From Chryseobacterium sp. SORGH_AS_0447 (GTDB lineage Bacteria; Bacteroidota; Bacteroidia; Flavobacteriales; Weeksellaceae), in assembly GCF_030818695.1 (NCBI RefSeq), contig NZ_JAUTAR010000001.1, forward strand, positions 986,501 to 1,050,500: a stretch of DNA of 64,000 nt, in the 5' to 3' direction. Under the pieces are notes generated by a model, which did no database searches, had not been told where the DNA came from, and was given only the letters and a program-made list of their open reading frames with translations. Below, one piece after another: positions 9,619 to 19,441 of the stretch; the first letter of the stretch is position 1, and each line of letters opens with the position of its first letter. Both the position numbers and the translations under genes were made by a program.

Positions 9619-9798
9619 GAAGTAAACAGTTCCGTATGATTCTAATTTTTTAGTTATACAAATTTATTATACAGCAGTAAATTTCCAATATCCCGCTTCC
9701 ATCTTTCCTGAAGAATTATAAAAATTTTAACAACCGGAATTTTTGATTTTAGGTACGTATTTTTTAAATTCGTAATTAACCAACAAAATCTATTACTT

Positions 9799-9918
9799 AT
9801 GGGAAAAGGAGACAAGAAATCCAAAAGAGGTAAAATCAACAATGGAAGTTACGGGAAAAGAAGACCGAGAAAAGCTTCAAAATCTGTAGCAGCTTCTGAA
9901 GAGAAGGCCAAAAACTAA
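9799..9918 (+). CDS. 30S ribosomal protein THX
   Basis: 39 residues, beginning MGKGDKKSKRGKI and continuing NNGSYGKRRPRK, strongly basic with an alanine/lysine tail. This is the characteristic sequence of the small THX (Thx) protein of the 30S head found in Bacteroidota. It lies on its own between convergent genes, followed at once by a strong bidirectional terminator. Confidence 0.92.
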   Translation: MGKGDKKSKRGKINNGSYGKRRPRKASKSVAASEEKAKN

Positions 9919-9925
9919 ACAAAAA

Positions 9926-9957
9926 GACCGGTAAAATCAATCACCGGTCTTTTTTTA
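9926..9957 (+). terminator. Bidirectional intrinsic terminator
   Basis: Perfect 7-bp stem GACCGGT/ACCGGTC (9926-9932 and 9943-9949), with eight T-rich bases after it and five A before it. It ends THX transcription and probably also the convergent DUF937 gene. Confidence 0.88.
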
Positions 9958-9976
9958 TATAACAAAATTAAATTAA

Positions 9977-10633
9977 TTATTTTCCGAAAAATCCTCCGAG
10001 GATATCTCCTAGTCCACCGCCGCCTTGCTGTTTTTTCTGGTCATTTCCTCCCAATACACTTCCAAGAATATCGTTCAGCGGGTTTCCTGAAGATTGAGAA
10101 TTTCCGCCTCCTAAAACACTTCCCAGAATATCGTTGAGAGGACTGGACTGCTGTTGCTTAGATTCATTGGATGCATTACCCAAAATACCGCCTAAAAGAT
10201 CGCCCAGACCGCCGGCACCTACATTGTTCTGCTGCTTTTCTTTTCCGATATAGCCCATAATGATTGGAGCCAGCATGGAAAGAATAGGTCCGATTTTATC
10301 TATTGAAATTCCGGTATTCTGCGAAAGCCGGTTTTCTACATTCTGTTTTTCTCCTCCAAAAATATGGTTCAGGATAGAGCCTCCTTCCGACTGCCTGGCA
10401 TCGGCCTGGGAAACGTCATCCAGAATACTTCCGTCATGATCTTTATCCAGGGCATTATTCAGTGCTTCGGCTTCGTTGGCATCCTGTGACTTATTTTTCA
10501 GATAAGAAATGATAAGCGGAGCAGCAACGGTTAATAAAGCAATAACCTGTGTTTTATTGATGCCAAATTTATTTTCTGCCTGTTCAGCCACTTGGTTGCC
10601 GGTATTTCCCGTAAGTAAATCGATAAGACCCAT
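9977..10633 (-). CDS. DUF937 domain protein
   Basis: 218 residues. The N-terminal two thirds match DUF937: MGLIDLLTGNTGNQVAEQAE, then KTQVIALLTVAAPLIISYLK, then DHDGSILDDVSQ and ISIDKIGPILSMLAPIIMGY. The C-terminal third is low-complexity, with four glycine-rich copies of a DILGG/LGDLLGG unit and glutamine-rich linkers. No signal peptide is seen. The biochemical role of DUF937 proteins is not established. It converges on THX across a shared terminator. Confidence 0.85.
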   Translation of the reverse strand: MGLIDLLTGNTGNQVAEQAENKFGINKTQVIALLTVAAPLIISYLKNKSQDANEAEALNNALDKDHDGSILDDVSQADARQSEGGSILNHIFGGEKQNVENRLSQNTGISIDKIGPILSMLAPIIMGYIGKEKQQNNVGAGGLGDLLGGILGNASNESKQQQSSPLNDILGSVLGGGNSQSSGNPLNDILGSVLGGNDQKKQQGGGGLGDILGGFFGK

Positions 10634-10754
10634 AGTTTGTATTTATTGTATTTTTATTAAAATTAAAACTATCAAAAAATATTCCTCAACGATTTTTTTA
10701 CTTAAAATAACCAACAAATTTTTATAAATTTTAAAAATAACCCGATGCGCAGGT

Positions 10755-11264
10755 TTAGTTTTTCAGGATCGGGACATTTGAACAGGCTTCTCCGAACATC
10801 AGTGATTTGACGATCGGCTGCAGCTGTTCTACCAGTTCGATATAGGCGTTTTCCGGAATTTCTTTATCCGAACAGCCTTTTACCAATACTCTTTTTCCCC
10901 TCATTTCTTCAAAATCATGGCGTTGGATGGCGTTGTGCATCAGGATTACTTCCAGGTCTTCACGGTTTCCGAAAACGATTTTCCGGGTAATGCCCGTAAG
11001 CCTGGCGGTAATTAAAAAATACGCCCAAAGCGGAACGATGGCATCCGCCGAATTATAAACGTAAACGTATGCATCACGATATTCTTCCACATCAATTGCG
11101 GCTACCTTTTCCCTAAAATCTTTTTCTTTCAGGATCATTTCCATAAAAAGAAAATCTTTCAGATCGATCCCCTTTCGTACGCCTTTCGGAACAAGATCGG
11201 CAAGATCGAAATTGATCAGTCCGCTTTCCGCTACTTTATTCCGGATTTCAAATTCTTCTGACAT
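10755..11264 (-). CDS. DUF2480 family protein
   Basis: 169 residues from ATG 11264 (an in-frame ATG three codons upstream at 11273 is possible). Recognisable family stretches are LINFDLADLVPKGVR, the DLKDFLFMEMILKEKDFRE block, SADAIVPLWAYFLIT, LVKGCSDKEIPENAYIELV and the closing LMFGEACSNVPILKN. The family is common in Flavobacteriia and its role is unknown. The two conserved cysteines (KGCS and GEACS) could bind metal, but that is only a suggestion. Confidence 0.85.
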   Translation of the reverse strand: MSEEFEIRNKVAESGLINFDLADLVPKGVRKGIDLKDFLFMEMILKEKDFREKVAAIDVEEYRDAYVYVYNSADAIVPLWAYFLITARLTGITRKIVFGNREDLEVILMHNAIQRHDFEEMRGKRVLVKGCSDKEIPENAYIELVEQLQPIVKSLMFGEACSNVPILKN

Positions 11265-11406
11265 TTTTATCATTATCTTTGGACAAATTTACAAATTAAG
11301 ATGGTTACCACCTCTTATTTGTTCTCTATTCCTGTCATAGAAGCCTCCCATAATTCAGATAAGATTGATGGGGAGTTTAGGGAATTAATTAAAAAGATTT
11401 CAGGAG

Positions 11407-12510
11407 ATGAAATATTATATTATTGCCGGAGAAGCTTCCGGAGACCTGCACGGAAGCAATTTGATGAAGGCTTTGAAAAAGAAAGATCCTGCTGCGGAAT
11501 TCCGGTTCTGGGGTGGCGATCTGATGGCAAAGCAGGGGGGCACATTGGTGAAACATTACCGTGACCTCGCCTTTATGGGGTTTCTGGAAGTTGCGATGAA
11601 CCTGCGTACCATTCTGAACAATATTAAATTCTGCAAAGAAGACATCAGCAGCAACAGACCGGACGTCCTGGTGCTCGTTGATTATCCCGGCTTTAATCTG
11701 AGGATTGCAAAATTTGCCAAGGAATTGGGAATTAAGGTGGTGTATTATATTTCTCCGCAGCTTTGGGCATGGAAAGAGGGCAGGGTAGAGATCATCAAAA
11801 AATATGTGGATGAAATGATGGTGATCCTTCCTTTTGAAGGAGATTTTTATAAAAAACACGGGGTCGATTCCCATTTTGTCGGTCATCCTTTGCTGGATGC
11901 CATTTCCACTTTAAAAGATCTTAGTGTTGAAAACTTTAAAAAAGAAAACGGACTGAATAACAAGGAAATCATTGCTTTGCTGCCGGGCTCCCGAAAACAG
12001 GAAGTTGAAAAAATGCTGGCCATGATGCTTTCCGTAAGGCCTTATTTTAAGGAATACCAGTTTGTGATTGCTGGCGCTCCAAGCCTCCCGAAAGAGTTTT
12101 ACCAAAATTACGTAGATGATAACGTGCATTTTGTCTCCAACAAAACTTATGATCTGCTGAGGTGTTCCAAAGCTGCCTTGGTTACTTCCGGAACGGCAAC
12201 CCTGGAAACCGCTTTGCTGAATGTACCTGAAGTTGTCTGCTACCGGGGAAGTAAAATCTCTTATGCCATCGCCAAACGGCTGGTTAAAAACATCAAATAC
12301 ATTTCGCTGGTCAACCTGATCATGGACCGTGAAGTGGTAAAAGAACTGATCCAGAACGACCTGAATACAAACAACCTGGTTGATGAACTGAAAAAGATCC
12401 TGGCTACAGAAAAAAGGTTTGAAGTTTTCCGGGATTATGAGCTGTTGAGAGAGAAGTTGGGTGGAAAAGGAGCCAGTGAAAATGCGGCAGAGGTGATTGT
12501 GAAAGTTTAA
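11407..12510 (+). CDS. lpxB: Lipid-A-disaccharide synthase
   Basis: 367 residues, glycosyltransferase family 19. The N-terminal MKYYIIAGEASGDLHGSNLM with its GEASGD is diagnostic. Other family stretches are FWGGDLMAKQGG, VDYPGFNLRIAK, YISPQLWAWKEGR, LPFEGDFYKKHGVDSHFVGHPLLD, LLPGSRKQEV and TSGTATLE. It condenses UDP-2,3-diacylglucosamine with lipid X to form the lipid A disaccharide at the inner membrane. The short open frame upstream at 11301 is in another frame and not convincing, so I start at 11407. A hairpin at 12529-12560 follows. Confidence 0.95.
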   Translation: MKYYIIAGEASGDLHGSNLMKALKKKDPAAEFRFWGGDLMAKQGGTLVKHYRDLAFMGFLEVAMNLRTILNNIKFCKEDISSNRPDVLVLVDYPGFNLRIAKFAKELGIKVVYYISPQLWAWKEGRVEIIKKYVDEMMVILPFEGDFYKKHGVDSHFVGHPLLDAISTLKDLSVENFKKENGLNNKEIIALLPGSRKQEVEKMLAMMLSVRPYFKEYQFVIAGAPSLPKEFYQNYVDDNVHFVSNKTYDLLRCSKAALVTSGTATLETALLNVPEVVCYRGSKISYAIAKRLVKNIKYISLVNLIMDREVVKELIQNDLNTNNLVDELKKILATEKRFEVFRDYELLREKLGGKGASENAAEVIVKV

Positions 12511-12528
12511 AAAATACATATAAAATAT

Positions 12529-12560
12529 AAAATCGTAGAAAATTTTTCTGCGATTTTATA
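12529..12560 (+). terminator. Terminator hairpin after lpxB, copy 1 of a repeat
   Basis: Stem AAAATCG-AGAAAA with TTTTTCTGCGATTTT. A 29-bp core here is identical to the hairpin at 13831-13860, and similarity extends upstream to the last codons of lpxB. Confidence 0.75.
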
Positions 12561-12606
12561 TTTTCAAAATTAATTAAGGATAGTTTTGAATTTTTTAAAT
12601 CTTTTG

Positions 12607-12638
12607 TTTGTGATTAGTTGTTTTTCCATTTATATTTG
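12607..12638 (+). promoter_or_regulatory. Promoter for the lipoprotein pair
   Basis: TTTG (12607-12610), 20-bp spacer, TATATTTG (12631-12638). It matches the Bacteroidota consensus, 35 bp before the ATG at 12674. Confidence 0.6.
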
Positions 12639-12673
12639 AATAGTTAATAATCAGAACTTAAAAACTTTTAAAT

Positions 12674-13474
12674 ATGAAGAATAAAATTTTTATCCTTAGT
12701 ACAGCTTTACTATTATTAGCTGGAACATTTCAATCATGTAATAATGATAATGAAAATCTAAATACAGTATCTGTAAGGGAAAAATTATTGAATTCAAGAA
12801 CTGTTAATCTTGATAAGACAACAAGTAAGATTACAGCCCAAAATGATAATGACCAAATAATATTAGATAAGTTGTTCAATTCAGAAACTTATTTAAATTC
12901 TGATTTGAAAAAGTGGTTCACTGCTGATGATGGAATAAATCTTACAGATTATCGTATATCAATTAGACAAAATGAAGATGGAGTAGATGTTCCTATAATT
13001 ACTATAATTATAAGAAATGATTCTGGGACTGTTATTGGTTCATTAGAAGCAATAAGTTATAAGGACAATAATGAAGTTTTAAACTTTAATATTCTTCTTA
13101 GAAATTTTGAAAAAATGGATTTAGTTAATGGTACGGGTAACATATATATGACTGATTTAAATGAGGGCTACACATATGCAAATGCTACAATCGAAAACAA
13201 AAGTTTAGTAAATGTTGAGACTTACAAAAGCTTAACAGGAAAAAACAGTATTTCATTAACTGCAAAAAGGAAACCTGCGGATCTAAATGGTAATGGAGAT
13301 GTTACATTTGCAGAATGTTATATGTATATGAATCAGGCGATTCAGTCAAATCCAACGACATATACATTATGTTATTTTGTAGGTGATGCAATTGGTTGGG
13401 TTATTACAGAATGGGGACCTCTTTGTCAGTATTCAGTAGCAGCATCATGTGTTGTAATTTCTGCTTGGTATTAA
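12674..13474 (+). CDS. Predicted lipoprotein with cysteine-bearing hydrophobic C-terminus
   Basis: 266 residues, not recognised. A lipoprotein signal peptide ends in a lipobox (LLAGTFQSC, Cys22), followed by the Asn/Asp-rich linker NNDNEN. The middle (about 60-200) is soluble and strand-rich. The last about 60 residues are different: NGNGDVTFAECYMYMNQ resembles a calcium-binding or dockerin-like turn, then comes a hydrophobic stretch with four cysteines (CYM, LCY, LCQ, SCV). This tail could form two disulfides or be a processed peptide; that is speculation. It has its own promoter and is followed 14 bp later by a 60-residue membrane protein. The pair is bracketed by duplicated terminators. 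Confidence 0.7.
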   Translation: MKNKIFILSTALLLLAGTFQSCNNDNENLNTVSVREKLLNSRTVNLDKTTSKITAQNDNDQIILDKLFNSETYLNSDLKKWFTADDGINLTDYRISIRQNEDGVDVPIITIIIRNDSGTVIGSLEAISYKDNNEVLNFNILLRNFEKMDLVNGTGNIYMTDLNEGYTYANATIENKSLVNVETYKSLTGKNSISLTAKRKPADLNGNGDVTFAECYMYMNQAIQSNPTTYTLCYFVGDAIGWVITEWGPLCQYSVAASCVVISAWY

Positions 13475-13488
13475 ATAATATTTTAATT

Positions 13489-13671
13489 ATGGAAGATCCA
13501 TTACTATATACAATATTAATTACAGGTTCAACAGTAGCAATTGTAAAATATTTCGCTAATCTTAAATTGAAAAAAGTTGGCTTATCTGAGAAGCGCTATA
13601 ATATTTACAAGAAAATGATTAGGAAGCCTATAGGTGCAATATATTTTTTAATTTTAAATATTAAAGCATAA
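13489..13671 (+). CDS. Small single-pass membrane protein
   Basis: 60 residues starting MEDPLLYTILITGSTVAIVK, with one hydrophobic helix (about residues 5-20) and a basic C-terminal half rich in Lys/Arg. I chose the ATG at 13489 because it clears the upstream stop and leaves a 14-bp gap, which suggests co-transcription with the lipoprotein. A longer in-frame extension overlaps the lipoprotein and is unlikely. Function unknown. Confidence 0.55.
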   Translation: MEDPLLYTILITGSTVAIVKYFANLKLKKVGLSEKRYNIYKKMIRKPIGAIYFLILNIKA

Positions 13672-13722
13672 TTGCCTGTTCTTGATTAACTTGGCTTGCC
13701 AACTTATTATCGCGTTTGTTCA

Positions 13723-13755
13723 TTATAATTAGTTTAAAATGAAAATTAATTATAA
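13723..13755. repeat. Inverted repeat in the gap before comEC
   Basis: TTATAATTA (13723-13731) and its exact complement TAATTATAA (13747-13755). The 282-bp gap 13672-13953 otherwise holds only the second terminator copy. Confidence 0.4.
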
Positions 13756-13827
13756 CCTGAGATAAATTATTTAACACATAGAACTTAAGTTTTCAAAAAA
13801 ATAAAAGTTTAAATTTTACAGATAAAA

Positions 13828-13862
13828 ATAAAAATCGTAGAAAATTTTTCTGCGATTTTTAT
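13828..13862 (+). terminator. Terminator hairpin, copy 2 of a repeat
   Basis: The same hairpin as at 12529-12560 with a longer T run. It ends the lipoprotein pair. The flanking sequence on its left also resembles the end of lpxB (AAAGTTTAAA). Confidence 0.75.
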
Positions 13863-13953
13863 TTTTCACAAAGCATAGAATCTGTTTTTTAAAATTTCAG
13901 CCCGTTGATTTGTATTTTTTTATCCGATTGAATATTTTTGGATACCACAAATT

Positions 13954-15729
13954 TTGAAATTGAATAAACAGCCGTTTCTTATTCTCGTTATCTGCTTTAT
14001 CCTCGGGATCTTTTTTCAGGATCTTTTTTCTTTGGGGAAAGTCGTCATTTACTGGATTTCAGGCATTGGTTTCCTGCTTTTGTTTGCTGCATTTTTCAAC
14101 CGGTACTTTTTATTCAAAGCGAGGTCTTATTTATTAGGATTGATGTTTTTCGTACTGGGAATCATCCTGCATTTTTTCAACACCGGATCTTTTCAGCATC
14201 TTAATATTCCGAAAAATGAAACAATCGTTTTCAAAATTTCAAAGAAGCTGAATTCCAATACAAAGAACCGGAAATATGAAGCTGAGGTGCAGGCGGGAAA
14301 AGAACATTTCAATGCAGTTGTATATATTCCGAGGAACCAGAAGGAGTTGGATTTTAACCATTACTATAAAACCACAGCGTATGTTTCAAAACCCAAGATT
14401 CCGCAGTACGATTTCCAGTTTGACTACTCAAAATATTTAAAGCGGAAGAATATTGACTACCAGTGTTATAGCAATGATGAGATTTTTGCTTCAGAACGGA
14501 CTGATCTGAGCTGGAATGAAAAATTTTCCCAGAAAAGATTAGAAGTGCTGCAGCATATTGATGAAACCAAGTTAGCTCCGACCTCACGAGAATTTCTGAA
14601 AGGGATCATTCTTGCAGACCGTACGGAAATTGATGAACAGACCGTCCAGGATTTCAGCCGGTCGGGTCTCGTTCATTTCCTGGCTATTTCAGGAACGCAT
14701 ATCATTGTAATTTTCGGACTGTTCTATTTTGTACTGGTGAGAATTTTACCGTTAAGATACAGAAAGTCTGCGGTAATTGTCAGTTTATTATTCATCTGGC
14801 TGTTTACCGCTTTTATAGGTTTTGGAAGTTCGGTGGTTCGTTCGAGCCTGATGCTGAGTATTTATTTTATTTATGTGCTGTTACAGCGGAAAACCGATCT
14901 GCTGCATTCTTTGTCGTTATCTGCATTACTTATTTTGATTTTTGATACCCAGCAGCTATTTGATGTGGGTTTTCAACTCAGCTTTCTGGCAGTCCTGGGT
15001 ATTTACTGGCTGAATCAACCGATTTTAAGCTATTTTCCGATACAGGATAACTGGCTGAAGAAGATCATATTCAATACCATTTCAATCTCCATCGCTGCCC
15101 AGTTGGCAACGCTGCCGCTGGTGCTGTATTATTTCCATCAGTTTTCTTTCATATCCATTTTTGCCAATTTTTTCATTGTCCCATTTTCGGAAGCCATTAT
15201 CGTATTTTCATTTATGATGACCACTTTAATAGCATTCCGGATCGATACCGGATGGATTAATACAATCTACGATTTTATCATCCAGCTGTTGCTTAAAATT
15301 ATTCACTGGTTTGCCGATTTTGATTCGCTGTTTTCAGAAAATATCCCGATGAACGGAGCAGAAGTGTGCTTTCTGTTTTTGATTATCTATTTCCTTAGAT
15401 TTGCCGTACTAAAGTTCAATACTAAAAATTCTGTAAGATTGGTTATTGCTGTTTTTATGTTTTTTGTGATGAGGATGAGCTTCAACCTGTATGAACTGCA
15501 GAGAAATGAAATTTTAATTCATGATTTTTCTAATGATAAACTGTTATCAGTAAAGAAAGGAAATCATGTCTGTTTCTGGATTAAAGAAAATTCAGATAAA
15601 CAAAAGATTATCAAGTTTATTATTAATCCGTACTGTTCATCAAGGCGTATCAAAAAAACAGAAATCCGGACCTTTCCTAAGAACGTAGAAAAAGTGGTGT
15701 ATCAGGGGAAATTTTATGAGGTAAATTAA
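13954..15729 (+). CDS. ComEC/Rec2 family competence protein
   Basis: 591 residues, a polytopic inner-membrane protein. The N-terminus is MKLNKQPFLILVICFILGIF. The competence-domain signature lies in the middle: GIILADRTEIDEQTVQDFSRSGLVHFLAISGTHI, followed by FGSSVVRSSLM and the FDVGFQLSFLAVLGI stretch. ComEC forms the channel that carries single-stranded DNA across the inner membrane during transformation. The C-terminal metallo-beta-lactamase domain of longer ComEC proteins is absent, as is common in Bacteroidota. The start codon is TTG: no ATG gives a better N-terminus. Confidence 0.88.
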   Translation: MKLNKQPFLILVICFILGIFFQDLFSLGKVVIYWISGIGFLLLFAAFFNRYFLFKARSYLLGLMFFVLGIILHFFNTGSFQHLNIPKNETIVFKISKKLNSNTKNRKYEAEVQAGKEHFNAVVYIPRNQKELDFNHYYKTTAYVSKPKIPQYDFQFDYSKYLKRKNIDYQCYSNDEIFASERTDLSWNEKFSQKRLEVLQHIDETKLAPTSREFLKGIILADRTEIDEQTVQDFSRSGLVHFLAISGTHIIVIFGLFYFVLVRILPLRYRKSAVIVSLLFIWLFTAFIGFGSSVVRSSLMLSIYFIYVLLQRKTDLLHSLSLSALLILIFDTQQLFDVGFQLSFLAVLGIYWLNQPILSYFPIQDNWLKKIIFNTISISIAAQLATLPLVLYYFHQFSFISIFANFFIVPFSEAIIVFSFMMTTLIAFRIDTGWINTIYDFIIQLLLKIIHWFADFDSLFSENIPMNGAEVCFLFLIIYFLRFAVLKFNTKNSVRLVIAVFMFFVMRMSFNLYELQRNEILIHDFSNDKLLSVKKGNHVCFWIKENSDKQKIIKFIINPYCSSRRIKKTEIRTFPKNVEKVVYQGKFYEVN

Positions 15730-15821
15730 AGGTGTCTTTTTCTTGTTTTTCCTTTATTTAGAATATTTTATGATCTTATTTAGAAACGTTACAAACTGGC
15801 TTTTTGTGAGATTTCTCACTT

Positions 15822-15850
15822 TTTGATGTTCTTTACATTTCTTAATTTTG
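15822..15850 (+). promoter_or_regulatory. Promoter of the sdhCAB operon
   Basis: TTTG (15822-15825), 17-bp spacer, TAATTTTG (15843-15850). It starts 52 bp and ends 24 bp before the sdhC ATG. Confidence 0.65.
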
Positions 15851-15873
15851 TGGAAAATCAAATTTAAACTTAT

Positions 15874-16536
15874 ATGGCAGGTTTAACGAGTTCTACGATA
15901 GGTAGAAAATATGCTATGGCATTGTCGGCTATTTTTTTGCTGATATTTCTGATAATGCACCTTACTGTAAACCTATTGTCGGTTTTTGGTGAGGATGCTT
16001 ACAACAATGCTTCGCAGTTTATGGGGTATAATCCTCTGATCCAATTTATAATGCAGCCGGTTCTGATCTTCGCTGTGGTTTTCCATTTTGTAATGGGATT
16101 TGTTCTGGAAATTAAAAACCAGAAAGCACGTCCTATTAAATACGAGTCAAATAATCCTTCTCACAATTCTACCTGGATGTCCAGAAATATGCTTATTTCG
16201 GGAGCTGTGATTCTGGCATTTATTTTTCTTCACATGTACGATTTCTGGTTCCATGAAATGAACTATAAGTATATCGATGGACTGCCGGTTGAAGAATCGC
16301 GTTTCTGGGGAGACCTGCACGCTAAATTTGCGGATATCTGGAGAGTTGTCTTATATGTGATTTCATTCGTTTTATTGGGATTACACCTGGCCCACGGGTT
16401 CCAGTCTTCATTCCAGTCGATAGGGGCAAGACACCCGAAATACACACCGGTAATCAAAGCCATCGGAAAGTGGTACTCTATCCTTATCCCGGCAGGCTTC
16501 ATTTTTATCGCAATTTTTCACTTTGTAACTCAATAA
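15874..16536 (+). CDS. sdhC: Succinate dehydrogenase cytochrome b subunit
   Basis: 220 residues with five hydrophobic helices, typical of the single large b-type cytochrome (Bacillus/Wolinella type B) rather than the split SdhC/SdhD of proteobacteria. Histidines placed in helices (MHLTVNLL, VFHFVMGF, FLHMYDFW, GLHLAHGFQ, AIFHFV) are the candidate haem ligands. It anchors SdhA and SdhB in the inner membrane and passes electrons to menaquinone. First gene of sdhCAB, with 17 bp to sdhA. Confidence 0.94.
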   Translation: MAGLTSSTIGRKYAMALSAIFLLIFLIMHLTVNLLSVFGEDAYNNASQFMGYNPLIQFIMQPVLIFAVVFHFVMGFVLEIKNQKARPIKYESNNPSHNSTWMSRNMLISGAVILAFIFLHMYDFWFHEMNYKYIDGLPVEESRFWGDLHAKFADIWRVVLYVISFVLLGLHLAHGFQSSFQSIGARHPKYTPVIKAIGKWYSILIPAGFIFIAIFHFVTQ

Positions 16537-16553
16537 TATTAATATACTAAATT

Positions 16554-18566
16554 ATGAGTAAATTAGATTCAAAAATTCCTGGAGGTCCATTAAAGGACAA
16601 ATGGAAAAATCATAAAGACCACATGAACCTTGTTGCACCGAACAACAGAGATAAGATTGATATTATCATTGTCGGAACAGGGTTGGCAGGTGGTTCTGCC
16701 GCAGCTACTTTAGCAGAGCAGGGATATAATGTAAAGGCATTCTGCTATCAGGATTCTCCTAGAAGAGCGCACTCTATCGCAGCTCAGGGGGGGATTAATG
16801 CCGCTAAAAATTATCAGGGAGACGGTGACTCTACTTACAGATTGTTCTATGATACGATTAAAGGTGGGGATTACCGTGCAAGAGAAGCCAACGTTTACCG
16901 ATTAGCAGAAGTTTCTGCGAATATTATCGACCAGTGTGTGGCACAGGGGGTTCCTTTCGGACGGGAGTACGGCGGTCAGCTGGATAACCGTTCATTCGGT
17001 GGTGTTCAGGTAAAAAGAACCTTTTATGCAAAAGGACAGACCGGTCAGCAGTTGTTGTTAGGAGCGTATTCTGCCATGAGCCGTCAGATCGGTAAAGGAA
17101 GAATCAAAATGTACAACCGTCATGAAATGATGGATCTTGTGATCGTAGACGGAAAAGCAAGAGGGATTATCGCAAGAAATCTCGTTACGGGTGAAATCGA
17201 AAGACATTCGGCTCACGCAGTAGTTATTGCTTCCGGAGGATACGGAAACGTGTATTTCCTTTCTACCAACGCTATGGGATCCAATGTTTCCGCAGCCTGG
17301 AAAATCCACAAAAAAGGGGCGTATTTCGCAAACCCTTGTTATGTACAGATTCACCCGACGTGTATTCCGGTTCACGGAACACAGCAGTCTAAGCTTACGC
17401 TGATGTCTGAATCTTTAAGAAACTCCGGAAGAATCTGGGTTCCTAAAAAGATTGAAGATGCAGAAGCCATCAGAGCAGGTAAATTAAGACCTGAGAACAT
17501 TAAAGAAGAGGACAGAGATTACTATCTGGAAAGAAGATATCCGGCATTCGGTAACCTGGTACCTAGAGATGTTGCTTCGAGAGCCGGTAAAGAAAGATGT
17601 GATGCCGGTTACGGAATCGAAAATAACGATACTAAAGAAGGGGTTTACTTAGATTTCTCTACAGAGATTATCAAAAAAGGTAAAGAAGCCGCTATCGAAA
17701 AACATATTCACAATCCTACAGATCAGCAGATCTATGACTTAGGAAAAGCCTGGATTGAGGAGAAATACGGTAACTTATTCGTAATGTATGAAAAGATTAC
17801 TGCTGATGATCCTTACAAAACGCCAATGAAAATTTACCCGGCAGTACACTATACCATGGGAGGTGTTTGGGTGGATTATAACCTACAGTCTACAATTCCG
17901 GGATGTTTTGTAATCGGTGAAGCTAACTTCTCGGATCACGGAGCAAACCGATTGGGAGCTTCTGCTTTGATGCAGGGATTAGCAGACGGATATTTCGTAC
18001 TTCCTTACACAATCGCAGATTATCTTTCTGCTGATATCAGAACCGGATCCATCCCTACGGCTTCGCCGGCATTTGATGAAGCGGAAAAGGGAATAAAAGA
18101 AAAAGTAGAATTCTTCTTAAATAATAAAGGAACCCATTCAGTAGATCATTTCCACAAGAAATTAGGACACATCATGTGGAATAAGGTGGGAATGGGAAGA
18201 ACTCCTGAAGGTCTGAGAGAAGCAATTGCTGAAATTGCTCAGGTGAAAAAAGAATTCTGGAGCGATGTGAAAGTTCCTGGTGATGCCGAAGGAATGAATA
18301 CAGAACTTGAAAAAGCATTCAGAGTTGCAGATTTCATCGAGCTAGGACAATTAATGGCAATCGATGCATTGCATAGAAACGAATCTTGTGGAGGGCACTT
18401 CAGAGAAGATCATGCTACTCCTGAAGGTGAAGCAGAAAGAGATGACGTTAACTTTAAATATGTAGGAGCCTGGGAATATCAGACGGATGATATTACAACA
18501 GAAGTTCTGCATAAAGAAGAACTGATCTACGAAAACATTGAAGTTAAAGCAAGAAGTTACAAATAA
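16554..18566 (+). CDS. sdhA: Succinate dehydrogenase flavoprotein subunit
   Basis: 670 residues. The FAD-binding N-terminus is [20 protein letters not shown], and the conserved [19 protein letters not shown] segment carries the His for covalent FAD attachment. Substrate-site features include the QIHPTC stretch, RDVASRA and [12 protein letters not shown]. It oxidises succinate to fumarate in the TCA cycle as part of complex II. Length suits the Bacteroidota enzyme, which is longer than the E. coli one. 24 bp separate it from sdhB. Confidence 0.97.
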   Translation: MSKLDSKIPGGPLKDKWKNHKDHMNLVAPNNRDKIDIIIVGTGLAGGSAAATLAEQGYNVKAFCYQDSPRRAHSIAAQGGINAAKNYQGDGDSTYRLFYDTIKGGDYRAREANVYRLAEVSANIIDQCVAQGVPFGREYGGQLDNRSFGGVQVKRTFYAKGQTGQQLLLGAYSAMSRQIGKGRIKMYNRHEMMDLVIVDGKARGIIARNLVTGEIERHSAHAVVIASGGYGNVYFLSTNAMGSNVSAAWKIHKKGAYFANPCYVQIHPTCIPVHGTQQSKLTLMSESLRNSGRIWVPKKIEDAEAIRAGKLRPENIKEEDRDYYLERRYPAFGNLVPRDVASRAGKERCDAGYGIENNDTKEGVYLDFSTEIIKKGKEAAIEKHIHNPTDQQIYDLGKAWIEEKYGNLFVMYEKITADDPYKTPMKIYPAVHYTMGGVWVDYNLQSTIPGCFVIGEANFSDHGANRLGASALMQGLADGYFVLPYTIADYLSADIRTGSIPTASPAFDEAEKGIKEKVEFFLNNKGTHSVDHFHKKLGHIMWNKVGMGRTPEGLREAIAEIAQVKKEFWSDVKVPGDAEGMNTELEKAFRVADFIELGQLMAIDALHRNESCGGHFREDHATPEGEAERDDVNFKYVGAWEYQTDDITTEVLHKEELIYENIEVKARSYK

Positions 18567-18590
18567 TCTCCAACCTATAAATAAATCATT

Positions 18591-19358
18591 ATGAGTGCAA
18601 AAAAAGGCCTTCATCTTACCCTAAAAATTTGGAGACAAAAAAATAGCAAAACGAAAGGTCAGTTTGAGACCTACAAAATATCAGATGTTTCCACAGATTC
18701 TTCTTTCTTGGAAATGCTGGATATTCTGAACGAAAATATCATCAACGAAGGAAAAGAGCCGATCGCTTTTGACCACGACTGCCGTGAGGGGATCTGCGGA
18801 ATGTGTTCTCTTTACATCAACGGTAGAGCACACGGCCCGGATACAGGAATCACTACCTGCCAGCTTCACATGAGAATGTTCAAAGATGGTGAAACCATCG
18901 TTATCGAACCATGGAGAAGCGCCGCTTTCCCGGTGATTAAAGATTTAATCGTAGACAGGAGTGCTTTTGACAGAGTAATGGCTGCAGGTGGTTTCATTTC
19001 GGTGAACACTTCAGGAAATACTTTGGATGCGAATGCTATTCCGGTTCCTAAGGAGGATGCGGATAAAGCAATGGATGCTGCGGCATGTATCGCTTGCGGA
19101 GCCTGCGTAGCGTCTTGTAAAAACGGATCTGCCATGCTTTTTGTTGGTGCTAAAGTTTCTCAGTATGCTCTTTTACCTCAGGGTAGAGTAGAGGCAAAGA
19201 GAAGAGTGCTGAACATGGTAAAAGCAATGGACGAAGAAGGATTCGGAAACTGTTCAAATACCGGTGCCTGTGAAGTGGAATGTCCAAAAGGAATTTCTCT
19301 TGAAAACATTGCCCGAATGAACAGGGAGTACATTACGGCTTTTGCTGACAGAGGATAA
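18591..19358 (+). CDS. sdhB: Succinate dehydrogenase iron-sulfur subunit
   Basis: 255 residues. The [2Fe-2S] ligands are in [20 protein letters not shown] with the later TTCQLH. The second domain carries [14 protein letters not shown] and [15 protein letters not shown] for the [4Fe-4S] and [3Fe-4S] clusters. It relays electrons from SdhA to the cytochrome b subunit. Last gene of the operon, followed by a terminator at 19376-19411. Confidence 0.97.
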   Translation: MSAKKGLHLTLKIWRQKNSKTKGQFETYKISDVSTDSSFLEMLDILNENIINEGKEPIAFDHDCREGICGMCSLYINGRAHGPDTGITTCQLHMRMFKDGETIVIEPWRSAAFPVIKDLIVDRSAFDRVMAAGGFISVNTSGNTLDANAIPVPKEDADKAMDAAACIACGACVASCKNGSAMLFVGAKVSQYALLPQGRVEAKRRVLNMVKAMDEEGFGNCSNTGACEVECPKGISLENIARMNREYITAFADRG

Positions 19359-19375
19359 AATTAATTGAGATATAG

Positions 19376-19411
19376 AAAAAATCGTCTCCGTAAAGGATGG
19401 CGATTTTTTTT
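19376..19411 (+). terminator. Terminator of sdhCAB
   Basis: Stem AATCGTCTCC/GGATGGCGATT (one bulge and one G-T pair, loop GTAAA), then a run of eight T. Confidence 0.8.
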
Positions 19412-19441
19412 AGTTAAATCTTTCATAAAAATAACATTAAA

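Noticed and set aside
11301..11564. Open frame overlapping the lpxB start
   Set aside because: It runs into lpxB in another frame and has no family pattern or good start signal.
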